NCBI GenBank assembly: GCA_029783825.1
Contig: JAREIK010008168.1
Span: forward strand, 47,927 to 111,926
DNA from: Sapria himalayana
Taxonomy: Eukaryota; Streptophyta; Magnoliopsida; Malpighiales; Rafflesiaceae
Length of the DNA stretch: 64,000 nt
Reading direction: 5' to 3'
Part shown: positions 41,081 through 53,558 of the stretch, one piece after another
How the letters are laid out: each line of letters starts with the position of its first letter
How positions within the stretch are numbered: the first letter of the stretch is position 1
Program-made: the position numbers and the translations under genes
Notes under the pieces: model-generated
The model's input: the letters and a program-made list of their open reading frames with translations, nothing else
Told to the model about the DNA's origin: nothing
Databases searched by the model: none

Positions 41081-42685
41081 TATAAACCTTTTATATATCC
41101 ACTGATGATCTGAACTCATTTTTCACTATTATATTTGCAAAGAATTATGCTTAATCATAATTTTAAATGAAACATACAATTGACTTCAAATAATACTATT
41201 AATTAAATAAAATCACTTATAGATGAATATGCAAAGATAAAATATCATGAATTTCTAGGCAATGCATTTGTAGAATCTACATGAAGAAATAGAGCATTTA
41301 TTAGCATGCTAAATGTGAAAATATATCATGCTATTTATAGATGAAGAGAGCATGTCTCTTCCAGTGAATCAATCAAAGCAACACAAAAAGACAAGAATTA
41401 GGAGAACACAAGAACCAAGTGAAATGACAACAAATGGAAGCAAACAAGAATTGAATTACAAGTTTGAAGGAGTAAGCTTCTCATTTCTCAATGAAGATCA
41501 AATAAAAAAATTTCAACTGTTATTCAATTCAATCTTTGAATATAAAAAATAAATAGGAACGAAAAATAAATGGAATGAAGATCCAATTCCAAGAACTCTT
41601 GGAAAATGAATTAATGAAGAATTAATACATGAACCATAATAGATTTTAACTAGAAAATATATCAATCAAAGTATTAAACTAGAAAACATAGATGTGAAAC
41701 AGCCTGCAATTTCAAATTTTTAGCATTACAAATATAGACTGATTAAAGATATGAACAATTACAAGCATTAACATTAACATATTTTGTGGAGAACTATAAT
41801 TAAGAGATAGTTTGCTAAAGAAAACTGACTGAGATAATAAGAATAAGAAGTAAGCAAAACTCATTGACTATAGAGATCTTAGTAATTCTATCACATCCTA
41901 CATTAAGTTTACTAACAAGATAGATATTAGAAATGGATGGATATAATCTAGTAAAACTAAAGCTTAACATTAAAGAGACACACGGATAAAACACTAAGAG
42001 TAAATGCCAAAGAAATGCATAAATAAATAGTTAATTGAAGTAGCAACCTAAGGACACACCATCTTATGAACTAAAGAACTGCCTAAAAAATAGCGGTGCA
42101 AAAGAAATTATCCTAATATTTGAGTAATTTACTTAAGGATTATTTACATACACATCAATTCAAACATAAACGATACGAAGGATGACAACTTATAAATTTA
42201 GCAAAAATCATAGATATGACCATCACTTATATACTTTTATCGATTAGATATTTAACTGAGAAATTAATTTTTGTTTTGAAAAGCCTATTTTCATTTTCTA
42301 TGATGGTTGTTAGCTCAAATGATATGTTATTTCCAATATAATCTTTTATGAGCAGACTTAACACATTAGAGTATTATTTCATCAAACAAAATATTAAAAA
42401 AAACTATATTTTGGCAATAGTAGTCCGAGAAGGCTATTTTTCACAATACCTAAATAATCAAAGAGCAAATCAACAAAATAGCCACATCACTTTTTGTAAA
42501 AGATTATAAAATGGGTTATTTAATTTTATCAACCAATAACATGGCTATAATTGCAAAAAAATTATAAACTTATTTAATATACTCATATTATGATGTTACA
42601 TCAAAACAACACATTGAAAATATATAAATAACAAAAAATATAATCATACAAATAATTACAAACAAAAAATTATACATACATATGT

Positions 42686-42723
<38 letters not shown>

Positions 42724-44030
42724 CATATATCAAGAGTATCATAAACTGCACTAAGGGGTTTATTAACATATGCTAAATCTAAAATAGCTGAAAAGCAAAA
42801 AAATAAAAGGAAAATATATGCTATATCAAGAGTATCATATATCAAGAATATCATATTATTCATTAATGATAATTTTTGATTTTTGTTTATCATTAATTTT
42901 TTATTGCTAAATATTGAATTAAACAAAAAAATACTACTATAATAACATTAAATCTAAAATATCACACCAATATTAAAGAAATATTTTCTTATGGAGATTT
43001 AGATCCAATAAGCAATTTTAATCAAAAAACATTATTTTGATATTTTGATTCTCAATAATAATCTTAGAATCAACATTAGATCATAGTCAAAATTATGAAA
43101 GTCTTTATTAAATGATGCGTTTAAATTTTTTTTCATTTAGTTGAACAATATTATTTATGATAATTTCTAATTTTTTATGTGTCAAATAAATTGGCAAGTT
43201 TTTTGTGTTCAGAAGTATATTAGTACACATATTTCATTGTAAATAATAAATAAGCAACTTCACATGCACCATTCATCTACACTAATTTGGATAAAATACT
43301 ATATGCGCATTTTTTTAAAAAAAGAAGGGTATACTTATTTCTAATCAAATTATCTATCATATTACTCATGTGAACATTGTATAAATGATGGAATAATTAC
43401 TTACTATAAATATATACACCAAAAAAATTACCATGCATGATTAGTGTGCTTTGAGAATGCATGGTATCTAATAAAACACATTGATAAAATTTTGCTCAAT
43501 GTTTGTTCTCCTTCTTATAATAATATATAGTCTGACTTGGGTTCTTAGTCTTCTACACCTTCCATTTCTCAATCAAGTGTGCTTTGATTCTAAATTCCAA
43601 TTTTATATAGATATAATAAAGTTTAGTGTAGTGCATTTTTTCAATAGTACTATTAAACAATAATTAATATCAGGCCAATTAAATTAATTAAAGCATCTAT
43701 GATCTTAACAAAGAAGAATTACTATGGAATATATTGGGTACCTAATTAAAGGCCAAAAAAATATGATTTATTAGGAAAAAAAAACTAAACAGAAATCATC
43801 ATCATCCACCAACACAAATTACAGCCTCAACAAACTATCAACATGAGTAATGACATCAAAATTAAAGGTTATGGTTAAGCCGTAACTTCTTCTTTGAGAA
43901 ATATATAATAGTTTCACACTATAACCCCAAAAGCTTGATTAGTAGATAAATTTTCATAGGTTCTTCATATACACCTTCTTTATAGGACAAAATTCTAAAA
44001 TATAAAAACCATAAATTAAAATATAAGATA
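41081..44030. other. AT-rich interior of CACTA C, no recognisable gene
   Basis: Upstream of tnp2. A plus-strand frame at 41328-41552 (74 codons, starting MLFIDEESMSLPVNQSKQ) has normal residue composition but no family I recognise. A short direct repeat ATATCAAGAGTATCAT occurs at about 42727 and 42824. I see nothing else beyond AT-rich noncoding sequence. Confidence 0.4.
42690..42721. repeat. (TG)n microsatellite
   Basis: About 16 TG units inside CACTA C, preceded by TATGTGTGTATG. Confidence 0.95.
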
Positions 44031-44034
44031 TACC

Positions 44035-44295
44035 TTGAATTTAAAAAATTACAATACCTTACTCTTCTCCTCCTCTTGTTATTTGTTTCGTCCTCTTTTA
44101 CATGTATATACAGTTTTTATTATTGCAGGTATCTACGTTTCAAGAATAGGAGGAAAGCTGGACAAGAAGGGATCAGTTCAAGCCTTGGCAGAAACTTTTC
44201 TGAGTTGTTTGGGAGTTTGTTACTATTCTTCTTCAAATTTCAGAGATAGCACACTTTCTGTTAATTTGAAATCCATTAAACCTTTTAAAAAATAA
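44035..44295 (+). CDS. Unrecognised open frame, possible captured exon in CACTA C
   Basis: Eighty-six codons on the strand opposite to the transposase genes. The part after about 44127 is less AT-rich than its surroundings and begins after a TTTTTATTATTGCAG stretch that resembles a plant 3' splice site. It reads YVSRIGGKLDKKGSVQALAE and then LSCLGVCYYSSSNF. I recognise no family. It could be a piece of host gene carried by the transposon or chance; the evidence is composition and the acceptor-like motif only. Confidence 0.2.
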   Translation: MNLKNYNTLLFSSSCYLFRPLLHVYTVFIIAGIYVSRIGGKLDKKGSVQALAETFLSCLGVCYYSSSNFRDSTLSVNLKSIKPFKK

Positions 44296-44441
44296 TCATT
44301 AAAATAAAAAAATTCACACTACTAATTTATCATTGACATAGAAGAAATCAATAAAAAAGTACCATTAAGCTCACTGCTGATTTTTAATTTGCAAAACTCA
44401 TTACTAATTTCTCATTAAATTATAATGAAAATAAACAAAAA

Positions 44442-44500
44442 AATAGGTAGAGAGAGAGATAAATAGAGGGATAGATAGAGAAATAGATAGAAAGACACAT
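44442..44500 (+). repeat. Small GATA-satellite-like island inside CACTA C
   Basis: About 60 bases of ATAGGTAGAGAGAGAGATAA / GGGATAGATAGAGAAATAGA inside otherwise unrelated transposon sequence. It resembles the host array in + strand polarity. Confidence 0.6.
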
Positions 44501-45649
44501 ATATTTTCTTTCTTTAATAAGAATCTACGAAATGATGCTCTGACAAAGGTGTGTTCTGAGAGACAAATGTTTTTTAGAAGTGAACTGACCTAATTATGTA
44601 GAGATGACCAGACGGGTGAGTGACGGGTCAAAAAAAGAAAATATTAGAAAACCAAATTATTTTATATTTCACCATTAATTATATTATTTAATAATTAAAT
44701 AAATTTATGGTTAATAGTTTATGAAATTCTTATAGTTATTTTTTATGATATTATTTATAAATTAATCAAATAAATTTCAGAAATAAAAAAATTAATTTTA
44801 TGTTTATAATAATGGTGAAAATAAATAATATTACTATTAACCATTAAAACTAGTAATTGGCAAATAAATTTTCATATTATTTCATTTATTTAAAAAATAT
44901 ATTATTTCATATAACCATTGATATATTGTATAAATGTATAACTATATAAAATTTATAACATCTCAATTAAATAAAAAATAAATAACTAAGTAAATAATGA
45001 ATAAGTAACATATCAATAATATTGAAACACCTAATAAAATATCTGACCATAACAATAAAATTATATAATCTTAACATTATCCAAAAAAATAAAAGTAAAA
45101 ATTAATTACTTACAAATATAACTTACAAAAATAAGAATACAAATAAATCCAAAAATAAAAAAAAAGATAAAAGCAACAAATTTCAACTTGTATATTAATA
45201 TAACAAATGATTTTAGATAATTTTTTGTAGCTATTTCAATATTTTTTTAAAAATAAGAAAATATTAAGCAAATAATTATTTTCTATACTATGATTATTAA
45301 CTTCCATGTTAATAATCATACATCTAAGTAAAAAGATGAGTTACAAAAACTATAATAAACAACAAATAAGAAGTATCAACAACAATTTAAAAAAAAAAGA
45401 TTTGTTTACTTCTTTAAAGTAATCATCACGATAGAAGAGCTCTATGAAGACTCCCAAATGACAATGATAATTGACTTGTCTCTCTAAATACCCAATACTA
45501 CTCTCGTCCTCATTCATAAATAAAACTATTAATATCCCTCTATAATATATCATTTCTTCATATGATATATATATATATATATTATATAGATAATCTCTTG
45601 TGTATGCATACAAACATCTTATTGCACATCACTATTCTCTTAGTTGCAC
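44501..45649. other. AT-rich noncoding, CACTA C
   Basis: Very AT-rich. A minus-strand frame at 45350-45613 (87 codons) is low-complexity at both ends and not recognised. No further feature seen. Confidence 0.4.
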
Positions 45650-46170
45650 ATTTATATTAAGTTTAAACTTTTAAATATAATGGCATAAGATTATATAAAT
45701 GTACAAGTGTTTAGATATAATGTTGTATTAAAATATCTTTATAAATGTTACATATATATATATATAAATGAAACACTTTTATAAATATTATATTGTATAA
45801 ATATCGCAATTATATAAACATTATAAATATTATATTTTTATATAAAAATTTATATATTATATAAATTTTATAAATATGTATAATCATTTTATATTTTTAT
45901 AAATGCTATATAAACAATTATATAAATGGATAGAGTATTGTAAATGTTGTATAAATATTTATAAACATTTATACATATGTATAAACATTTATATATAACA
46001 TTATATGTTTATATAAACATATCAATATTTATATATAATGTTATACGTTTATATATATTATATATTAGAGTATAAACATTTATATATAATGTCATATGTT
46101 TATAAAATGTATAAATATTTATATATAATGTTATCTGTTTATAATATTTATATAAATATTATATTGCTTC
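45650..46170. repeat. AT-rich module shared by CACTA C and B (copy in C)
   Basis: Built from ATAAACATTTATATATAA-type words. The same order of words recurs at 56340-56820 in element B, for example TATAATGGCATA at the start and TGTTATCTGTTTATAATATT at the end. It is therefore conserved internal sequence of the family, not random AT filler. Confidence 0.8.
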
Positions 46171-48149
46171 AAATCGGCATAATATTTTCCAAAACAGTAT
46201 ACCTCTCTTGCTATAGTGTTTTTGAAAATAGATTTTTTGTTTTTATTTTTTTTCAAATCAATAAATATACAGGACCAATGAAAGTATTTTTTGAGTTTAC
46301 CAAAAAGTAGAAATCTTTTATTTTGATGTATTTTTTAATATGAATATTTACTTATTTAGGTACTTTTTAAAAATTATTATTCTAATGCACCAATACATAA
46401 TTTTTTCTAGGTCTAATAACACCTAACAACAATAAAAAAATATTTTCAAACAATATTAAATTAGCAAAAAAAAAAGAATTTACTAATTAGCAACACCATG
46501 ATTAGCTCATATTTTATATTTAATTGAGGATGGTTTCTTTTTTATAATGAAAAAAATTAATTTTTTCTTTAATTTATATCAAAATTATGGAGGTTAGTGA
46601 AAAAAAAAACCTGAACAATTTTAAATTTAATGAATTTGATGTTATCAAGATTACACAATATCAACAATTCAAGTAGCACAACTTGAGTAGGTATTCACTT
46701 GCAAACTAAGAAACTAAGATCTAGGTTAAGTATTTTCACCCTACTAAATCAATGTGAGCAACCAAACTCTTAAGATATAAGTTTTGCCAAACTTAATTTC
46801 TAATTAATCTAATAAATATTTTGGCTTTACCCAACATATCATCTTTAACACAAGCATAATAAAGAGTCAAAACTTCATCACTTGTAAACTTTATTGAATC
46901 ATACACCAGAAAATATATGATTTTCTTTTAATTAAATTATTCATGAATAAATAAAACACATTGTGTTAAACAATAAGTTAAACAATAAGATTAAAAGAAT
47001 AGTGACATTTCATCCTATGCATTATTTGTGATCAGCTAGCATTCATAACAATTTTATATAATCTTAATATCAATTTTTTCTCAACTAAGATTGGTATTTA
47101 TATTGTATGTATGCCAATTTCAATGGAAGTTGAGTATACCATTAAATTTCTTTTATGGTTTACAGTGTTGTAAATAAATGTTCACCAACCTTTTTTCAAT
47201 TTTTAAATATCTATAACCTAATTTATGCATATTTTATTTAAAATATTTACATTCAAACATGCTGTAAAACTAACAATGCTTGTATCATTTACCATGGAAA
47301 AATAAGCTACTACTGTCAGCCCAGCACCAACACCATTTACTTATTATATTACTAAAGTAATATCATCAAATCAAACTTCAGTTTAAAAATGAAAGACAGA
47401 CAAAAAGTAGACAATCACTTAAACCTTGGTCTAAAGAAAAGTTGCCCATGAAACAAATGCAAAAAATATTTGGCGTTGTGAATAGACTAATAGTTTTGAA
47501 GGATATAGGAAAATCGAACAAATTCAGTATCCTAGAATAATAAGTAATTTAACATGTAATTATAACATAAGAAGAATAAAATTAATAAATGATATTCTGG
47601 AGAGTCTCCTAGCATATATCTGATTGATATACATAAGAAAATTGTTGAGAGTAGATTCCAAGGACTCACACTTCCATTTTGTTCTGGCTGTTAAGTCAAT
47701 CCTGGGTAGATAGTTCCTCCTATCACCCGCCTATGTGGATACCTAATTTTAATAAATGGTAAGAATAATTAGCACTTTTCAAAAAAATCCATGGAAAAAA
47801 AAATTATTTTGTTCGACATTGATTTAAATTACCAAGTTTGATCATCATACCAATTCCAAAATCATATTTTTCATTCTTCATCAAAAACTGAAAACATGAT
47901 CAAATAACGCAACAAATGAAAACACAAAATTAGGTCTTCAAATTGAAAGAAAACTGATTAGTTTATGTATCATGATAATTTATGTTTAATAAAATATAGA
48001 AAAAAGACTAATTGAAAAGTCAAAAACACCAATCAGAATTAGAATGATGAAGCATAACACACTGCCAACAATCTTTCGTAAGCAGTTTGCCTCCTTGATG
48101 CTATTTTGCTCAGGCACCAATTAGGTTATTGTTCATGTTTAACATATTT
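46171..48149. other. CACTA C interior, no gene seen
   Basis: AT-rich, stops in all frames. A slightly more complex patch at about 47620-47760 and another at 48040-48140 show no protein or RNA feature I can name. Confidence 0.35.
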
Positions 48150-49701
48150 TAATTTTAAAATATTAATATTTATTTATTTATTTATTATTTTAAGATTACA
48201 TATTTTATATTAAATTTAATATTATTTTTTATTTTCTTTTTAATTTACTATAATAATTTACTCAATGCTTTAATTCTTATAAATTTTAGGAGAGGCAAAA
48301 ATAAAGTTTGTATTAAAATCAACTTATGGTCAGTTTGGTAGTGATTTTCAAAAGTGTTAATAGAGCTAAAAATAATTTTAAGTGTGTATAAGAGAAAAAA
48401 ATATCATTAGTAATATGACCAAAATCTTTTATTAAACCCTAAAAAAATACCTAAAGTATTTTTTTAATAAGCACTTGGAGATATTTTTTTTATAACTCAT
48501 CAAAAGTTTTTGGATGTATTTAAAACATCAATATATCTATCATTAAATATCGAATTTATTTTATATTAAATTTAATAAAAAATATGATTTTATTTATAAT
48601 TCAAATATTTCAAATCATTTAGTAATATTTCTTAAAAAAATTTTTATAATCATTAAATTTTTTTAAGTTTTATTAATATATATATATATATTCTTATTTA
48701 TTTGTTAATTCAGATTTTTTATGAATATTTTTTTATTATCAAACAAATAATGATTTTATGTTTTATTAATACAACTATTTATGCATTTTGATATATTATT
48801 TCAAATATTTTAAAAATGTTTACAATTATAATCAAAAATTTTGTAACATCTTATTTAATGTATTTATATAATTATTAAATATCATTATTAATACAAATAT
48901 TTATGATTTTTTAAATAGTTGATTATATAATCAACTATTATGATTATATAATTATAATCAACAATTTATGATTTTTTATAATTATTTAATGTATTTATTA
49001 ATACAAATATTTAAATATCATTATTAATTAATTCAAATAATATTTTGTATATTTTTAAAAATTTTATAATCAAAAAATAGTTATTTTGTCCTTATTAATA
49101 TACATTTTTATTCGTATTTATATATTTTTGAAATTATTTATTTGTAACATCTTATTTTTATAATTATATGAGGAGAAGACATCTTTCAAGGATCCTCATC
49201 CATAGACCATGACAAACCTTAATATATAAAATTATATCAAATATTAAAACAAATAATATATTAAAAAAAAATAATTCACAATAAATTAATGACGAAAATA
49301 AACTCAAGCTATGTTAGGGAAAATCTCTAGATAAATGTATATATTTTGTGAAAATTATAATTTTAGAACTAATCACTTGCTATTAATATTTAATTGTAAA
49401 AATATTTTTCTAGATAATGATTTATTGAGGGAATTTTTCTAGAGCTAATTAGCTAGAGAAATCCGTTTCTAAAGTCATTGATAAATTTGTCGCCCATGTT
49501 AGTGCTAAATCTATGACAATATTAGCTAGAGATATTTTTCAATCAAAAATTTCTATCTCTAATCTATCACACATCCATCACAAATTTGTCATTCAATATA
49601 AAATCAAATATCTCTTGTAGTTCCCTAGTTAATCCCTCGTAATAGCTAGAGAAATTTCTATCTCTAAATTTCTATATCTATATAGATAATTTCTCGTAGA
49701 C
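48150..49701. repeat. CACTA C right-hand family region, subterminal repeats and terminus
   Basis: 48530-48650 aligns with 57560-57680 and 49165-49240 aligns with 58056-58130 of element B. From about 49430 the subterminal words TTAGCTAGAGAAAT and CCCTAGTTAATCCCTCG appear. The degenerate terminus TTTCTCGTAGAC ends near 49701; the last two bases differ from the expected TG. Confidence 0.75.
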
Positions 49702-50141
49702 AGACAGATTGATTGAAAGATAGATATATAGACCACACACACACACACACACACAACACACACAAATAGATAGACAATAGATAGACTTATAAATAGACAA
49801 ATAGATAGATAGATAGAAAATAGATAGAAAGATGGAAAAAAACATATAGATATAGAGAGAAAGATAGACAAATAGATAGAGAAATAGATAGACAAATAGA
49901 TAGACAGACAGACGACAGATAGATAGATAGATAAACATATAGATAGAAAGATAGACAAATAGATTGACAGATAGATAGATAGATAGACAAATAGACATAC
50001 AAAATTATAGATAGATAGATAGACAGACAAATAGATAGACAAATAGATACAAAGATAGAAAGAAAGATAGATAGATAGATCAATAGATAGATAGATAGAT
50101 AGATAGACAGATAGATAAATAGATAGATAGACATATAGATA
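49702..50141 (+). repeat. GATA/TAGA satellite block 4 between elements C and B
   Basis: About 440 bases of the satellite in + strand polarity, opposite to block 3 on the other side of element C. The last three bases, ATA, form the left target duplication of element B. Confidence 0.93.
49733..49764. repeat. (AC)n microsatellite
   Basis: AC run with a single slip (ACAACAC) inside satellite block 4. Confidence 0.95.
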
Positions 50142-50445
50142 CACTACAAGAAAAATCCCAAATTACTAGAGAAAATTCCATAGCTAAATATGTTATTTTC
50201 ATTGCTAAAGTGATATAACGATAGATTAATGATGGATTAATGAGGAAACATTTCCCAGGTAAAGTGCTTGTCACAAAAATTAATGAGGAAATATATTTTT
50301 CTAGCAAAATTAGCGAGGAATATTACCTAGCAAATTAGCGAGGAAATATTACCTAGCAAACTAGCGAGGGAAAAATCCCTAGCTATATTAGCGAGAGAAA
50401 ATTCCCTAGTATACTTAACGACGAAAATCCCTCCCTATTTTCTTT
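50142..50445. repeat. CACTA B left terminal and subterminal repeats
   Basis: Terminal CACTACAAG followed by repeated AATTAGCGAGGAAATATTAC and CCTAGCAAA / CCCTAGCTATATTAGCGAG words. These are the presumed binding sites for the Transposase_24-type protein. Confidence 0.88.
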
Positions 50446-51480
50446 CTAAAATTATTTTAACATTTTTTAATTATTTACATAAAATTTAAATACGTATTTT
50501 TAAATTTTTATATAAAATTTTAAAAAAACATAAACTATAAATAATTATTTATAATAAAAAAAATAAATTAGTTAATAAATTTTCTGATACAATAAGTTAC
50601 ATAGTTAACATAGAAACATAACAAAACTTGATTACATATGATTTTCATCAATGTATCTAATGACGTGCACAAAGTATAATCTATCCGTGATGAATGATGT
50701 TGTTTATCTTACTCAGCTCCTCAAAATTTGTATACTACTCTAGTACTCGAGCATGTCCCTCCATGGCCACTGTAATGCTTCCTTTAGTTCTAGTCTACAT
50801 TTTCTCCATCCTCCAACTCCTTCCTTGTATCTGCCAATGCCCTTTTTGTATCTAGCTGCTCTTCAAATAGCATTTTTTTAACCTTACGACCAGTTGCATG
50901 TATGTATACTTATGCATGTATGTATGTGCCCGTGTGTGTGTGTGTGTAACACAAACACATGTACTTTCATGTAGCTACACATACATCAAAGACAACAAAA
51001 AAATAAACTAGGGCTTAAAACACATATATAGGTCATTCAGGCATGGTCAACATCTTCTTGTTCTTTGTCCTCTGGTACTCAACGCAGATAGAGAACATTG
51101 TTACACCTTCACATGGAGCATAACATATTAAATTTACAAACCAATATAGAACACAACAAATGCTACTGATAAACACAAGACTAGCGCATGCAATACCAAC
51201 TCTCATTAGCTAAAATTCACACAAAAGAGATAAACATGAGCTTATTTTTAAATTACCAAATCAATATTTCTCCAGATTTCTAGTGAACTATCGATCAACA
51301 TATTCTTTTCTGTTTCCCAGCTTCACCCATTAGTCCATGGTTAATTATCAGAAAATTAGAAAGGAGTTTTTTATAGAAATAATATGTTTTAAATTAAAAA
51401 TATAAAATATGATGCTTGTTAAAATATATTACTAAACTAGTACATCTAGAAACAGCATGACAATGGTCATCATTGTGAAT
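50446..51480. other. CACTA B family sequence, no gene recognised
   Basis: 50446-50700 aligns with C at 35240-35460 and with A (inverted). 50930-51170 aligns with A at 2960-3150 (inverted). The minus strand at 50700-50900 corresponds in position to the end of the Transposase_24 gene of C, but similarity is weak. A short (GT)n tract lies at about 50934-50947. Confidence 0.6.
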
Positions 51481-51506
51481 GGTGGTCATTGCAACATGAT
51501 TGAATT

Positions 51507-51800
51507 TTAAAAATCAAGACCTTCATCAATGTCTGCCTCGCTTGATGATGCCAAATTTGGGCTTGAATTTGGGTTTGACATGAGATCAAGTTTGGATTCA
51601 TTTTTGCTTTCAATATTGCATCTTGGCCATACAGATTCCCAAGTGAGCGGCCAAGTTAAGTTGGTCATTTGATCAAGAGATGATGCAGAAATGGAAGATG
51701 AAAGAGATGAATTTAACTTGATGGTTTTCTCTGGATTGAATGGAGAAGCCTCTTGTGGCAAGCATCTCTTGATTTGTTGAAGTTGATAGGATCCTCAAAA
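51507..51800 (-). pseudogene. Unrecognised gene-like fragment in CACTA B
   Basis: An 84-codon minus-strand frame with protein-like composition: PQEASPFNPEKTIKLNSS, then SLDQMTNLTWPLTWESVWPR, then LASSSEADIDEGLDF before a stop. Upstream, the frame can be extended through LQQIKRC, with a TTGAG/GATCC junction that may be an exon edge. Ser-rich segments and an acidic end suggest a real host protein C-terminus, but I recognise no family. It may be a captured fragment, like the cofactor D piece in the same element. Confidence 0.35.
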
Positions 51801-52272
51801 TCATGATTAAAGAAAAAAAATAAATCATTAATATGAAGAAGAGGATATATATAGTTGAGTAGACAAGATCATATTTCATATTTAATAAAAATAATAGGCA
51901 CCTTATCATCACCCCTCTTTTATTCTTTATACCACTAGAGCCATGACACTAAACTCGAGCAGAAGAACCTGCAGAAATGAACTCATGGTTTCAAACGTGA
52001 GTTTCTTTATCGAGGTTATGGAGCAATTGGAGCTGCATGTGGCACTTTTGTAAGTAATCCAGATTCAATCTTTTCCCAGCCAGAGCCACTCTCACAAGTA
52101 GATATTTGCTTCTACACCCTTTTTTTCTTCTTTTTTATAACTTAGTCAAATGCATGACTATTGAGATATGAGTGTTTATGCCACATATATATATAGTTTG
52201 ACACATGACGATACATATGAATAAGTGTGTGGGTGCATGTGTTTGTGGTGTCTTTGTGGGAATAAATTTGAG

Positions 52273-52512
52273 TCATTGATGTGTATCATAACTGACTAAT
52301 ATATCGCAACTAGATGAATCTAAGTTAAAAAAAAAAAAAAATAATCGATTTACCCATTGAGATTGAGCTAAGATTAAGGCTTCCAACAGGAATATGACTG
52401 CATAAAGTTCAAAAATAGTCTCCAGAGAGGGAAAGCTACTTTCCACTTGATGTAAGTTTGGAATGTAGCAATCCCATGAGCCATGCTCTTCTACCCTCGC
52501 TACATATTCCAT
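52273..52512 (-). CDS. Unrecognised minus-strand frame in CACTA B
   Basis: Seventy-nine codons with ordinary residues in the first part (MEYVARVEEHGSWDCYIPNL, then QVESSFPSLETIFELYAV), followed by a run encoded by a T/A homopolymer. It could be another captured exon. No family recognised and no support beyond composition. Confidence 0.2.
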   Translation of the reverse strand: MEYVARVEEHGSWDCYIPNLHQVESSFPSLETIFELYAVIFLLEALILAQSQWVNRLFFFFFNLDSSSCDILVSYDTHQ

Positions 52513-52804
52513 AGATCAGACTTTGCATCTCTGTGATAATATACTCTGTAATGTTGTTACGTGCCTACCAACCATAATTTGGCCAGATATCAGAGACCCA
52601 ATTAAGTTCACCCACATATAAAACAACTCCTCTAGTCCGAATAAGCATCTACGTGCACTTAGGCTCTATAAATTTCTGGTCAAGATCTACTTTTGAATGA
52701 TTCCTTTAAGAGAACAGAGGAAATGTTACTAATCTAACAATTTCCATTTTCTCCCTCACTCCTCTTACTACGCTCTCTATGCTTGCCACACCACTCTCTA
52801 GTAA

Positions 52805-53101
52805 TCATGATGTTTCTTTTTCTTCCTCTCCATCACCTGTAAAAACCTCATCACCTCTTCTTTTCTTGTCAGTGCTTCTAATGGCAAGCTTAAGTCCTTC
52901 CCCAATGGGTTCAAATTGACTGAATAAAAGAAATGGAGGAGGAGAGTTGGCTACGGTGAGAGGTTTTATGGCTTCTTTTGGTATGAGTTCCAAAAACTGG
53001 AGTGACATTTGCAGTGGCATCAGGGCGGTGGATGTACTTCTGGAACAAATATCCATGGATATGGCTTGTTCAACCTTGTTTTTCACAGATGGATGCCACA
53101 C
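52805..53101 (-). CDS. Unrecognised minus-strand frame in CACTA B
   Basis: Ninety-eight codons (MWHPSVKNKVEQAISMDICS at the start, a charged C-terminus DKKRRGDEVFTGDGEEEKE). The opposite strand is also open for 76 codons (52947-53177), so only one, or neither, can be real. Base composition is less AT-rich than the flanks, compatible with captured coding sequence. No family recognised. Confidence 0.25.
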   Translation of the reverse strand: MWHPSVKNKVEQAISMDICSRSTSTALMPLQMSLQFLELIPKEAIKPLTVANSPPPFLLFSQFEPIGEGLKLAIRSTDKKRRGDEVFTGDGEEEKETS

Positions 53102-53375
53102 ACTCTCTCATTATTCCCAATGCATACATTTAAAAATTTTTAAATTTAATAGCCTGCTTTACAATGCCGGCCTTTGATTTTTAAATTCAATAGCATGGAG
53201 ATGACCATCGTTCACAACAATGCAAATTGCCATGCTGTTCCAAACACATTATTTGGTAATATTTTCAAACTAGCATTATATTTTGGAATTTTTATTTAAA
53301 ATGTATTATTCCGTACAAAACTCATTAGAAAAGTGGCAAACAAAAAGAAAAAAAATAAGTGTAAAATGACACAAG

Positions 53376-53558
53376 CTAAGTGATATTGAATTTTTGCATG
53401 CCGGTAGGTTCTATAGGAATCCACCGAAGCAAGGAAACTTGAAAGAAACGAAGAAAAAATGAGAAAAAAAATGCAATGCACATCAAAAGAACACAAGGTA
53501 GGTCACCTTTGTATTCCATTCTCCACTTGAGTTTTACAATGTCTGTCTTCCCAGCCAA
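53376..53558 (-). CDS. Unrecognised short frame in CACTA B
   Basis: Sixty codons beginning MAGKTDIVKLKWRMEYKGDL and continuing into a hydrophobic, Phe-rich stretch and RWIPIEPTGMQKFN. It could be a captured exon with a membrane segment. Support is weak. Confidence 0.2.
   Translation of the reverse strand: MAGKTDIVKLKWRMEYKGDLPCVLLMCIAFFFSFFLRFFQVSLLRWIPIEPTGMQKFNIT

Larger units (their letters stand above)
35228..49701 (-). mobile_element. CACTA (En/Spm) transposon C, decayed, left terminus missing
   Basis: From 35228 (CCTAGCTATT and onward) the sequence aligns with the inner side of the subterminal regions of A and B, but the roughly 300 terminal bases seen in B are absent and the hAT-like element sits in their place. 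The right end has subterminal repeats (AGCTAGAGAAAT, CCCTAGTTAAT) and stops at TTTCTCGTAGAC near 49701, a degenerate form of TTTTTCTTGTAGTG. Two coding remnants lie on the minus strand: Transposase_24 (35460-37140) and tnp2 (37432-41080). Large AT-rich blocks (45650-46170 and 48150-49700) align with element B. Length is about 14.5 kb, in the range of autonomous plant CACTA elements. Confidence 0.85.
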
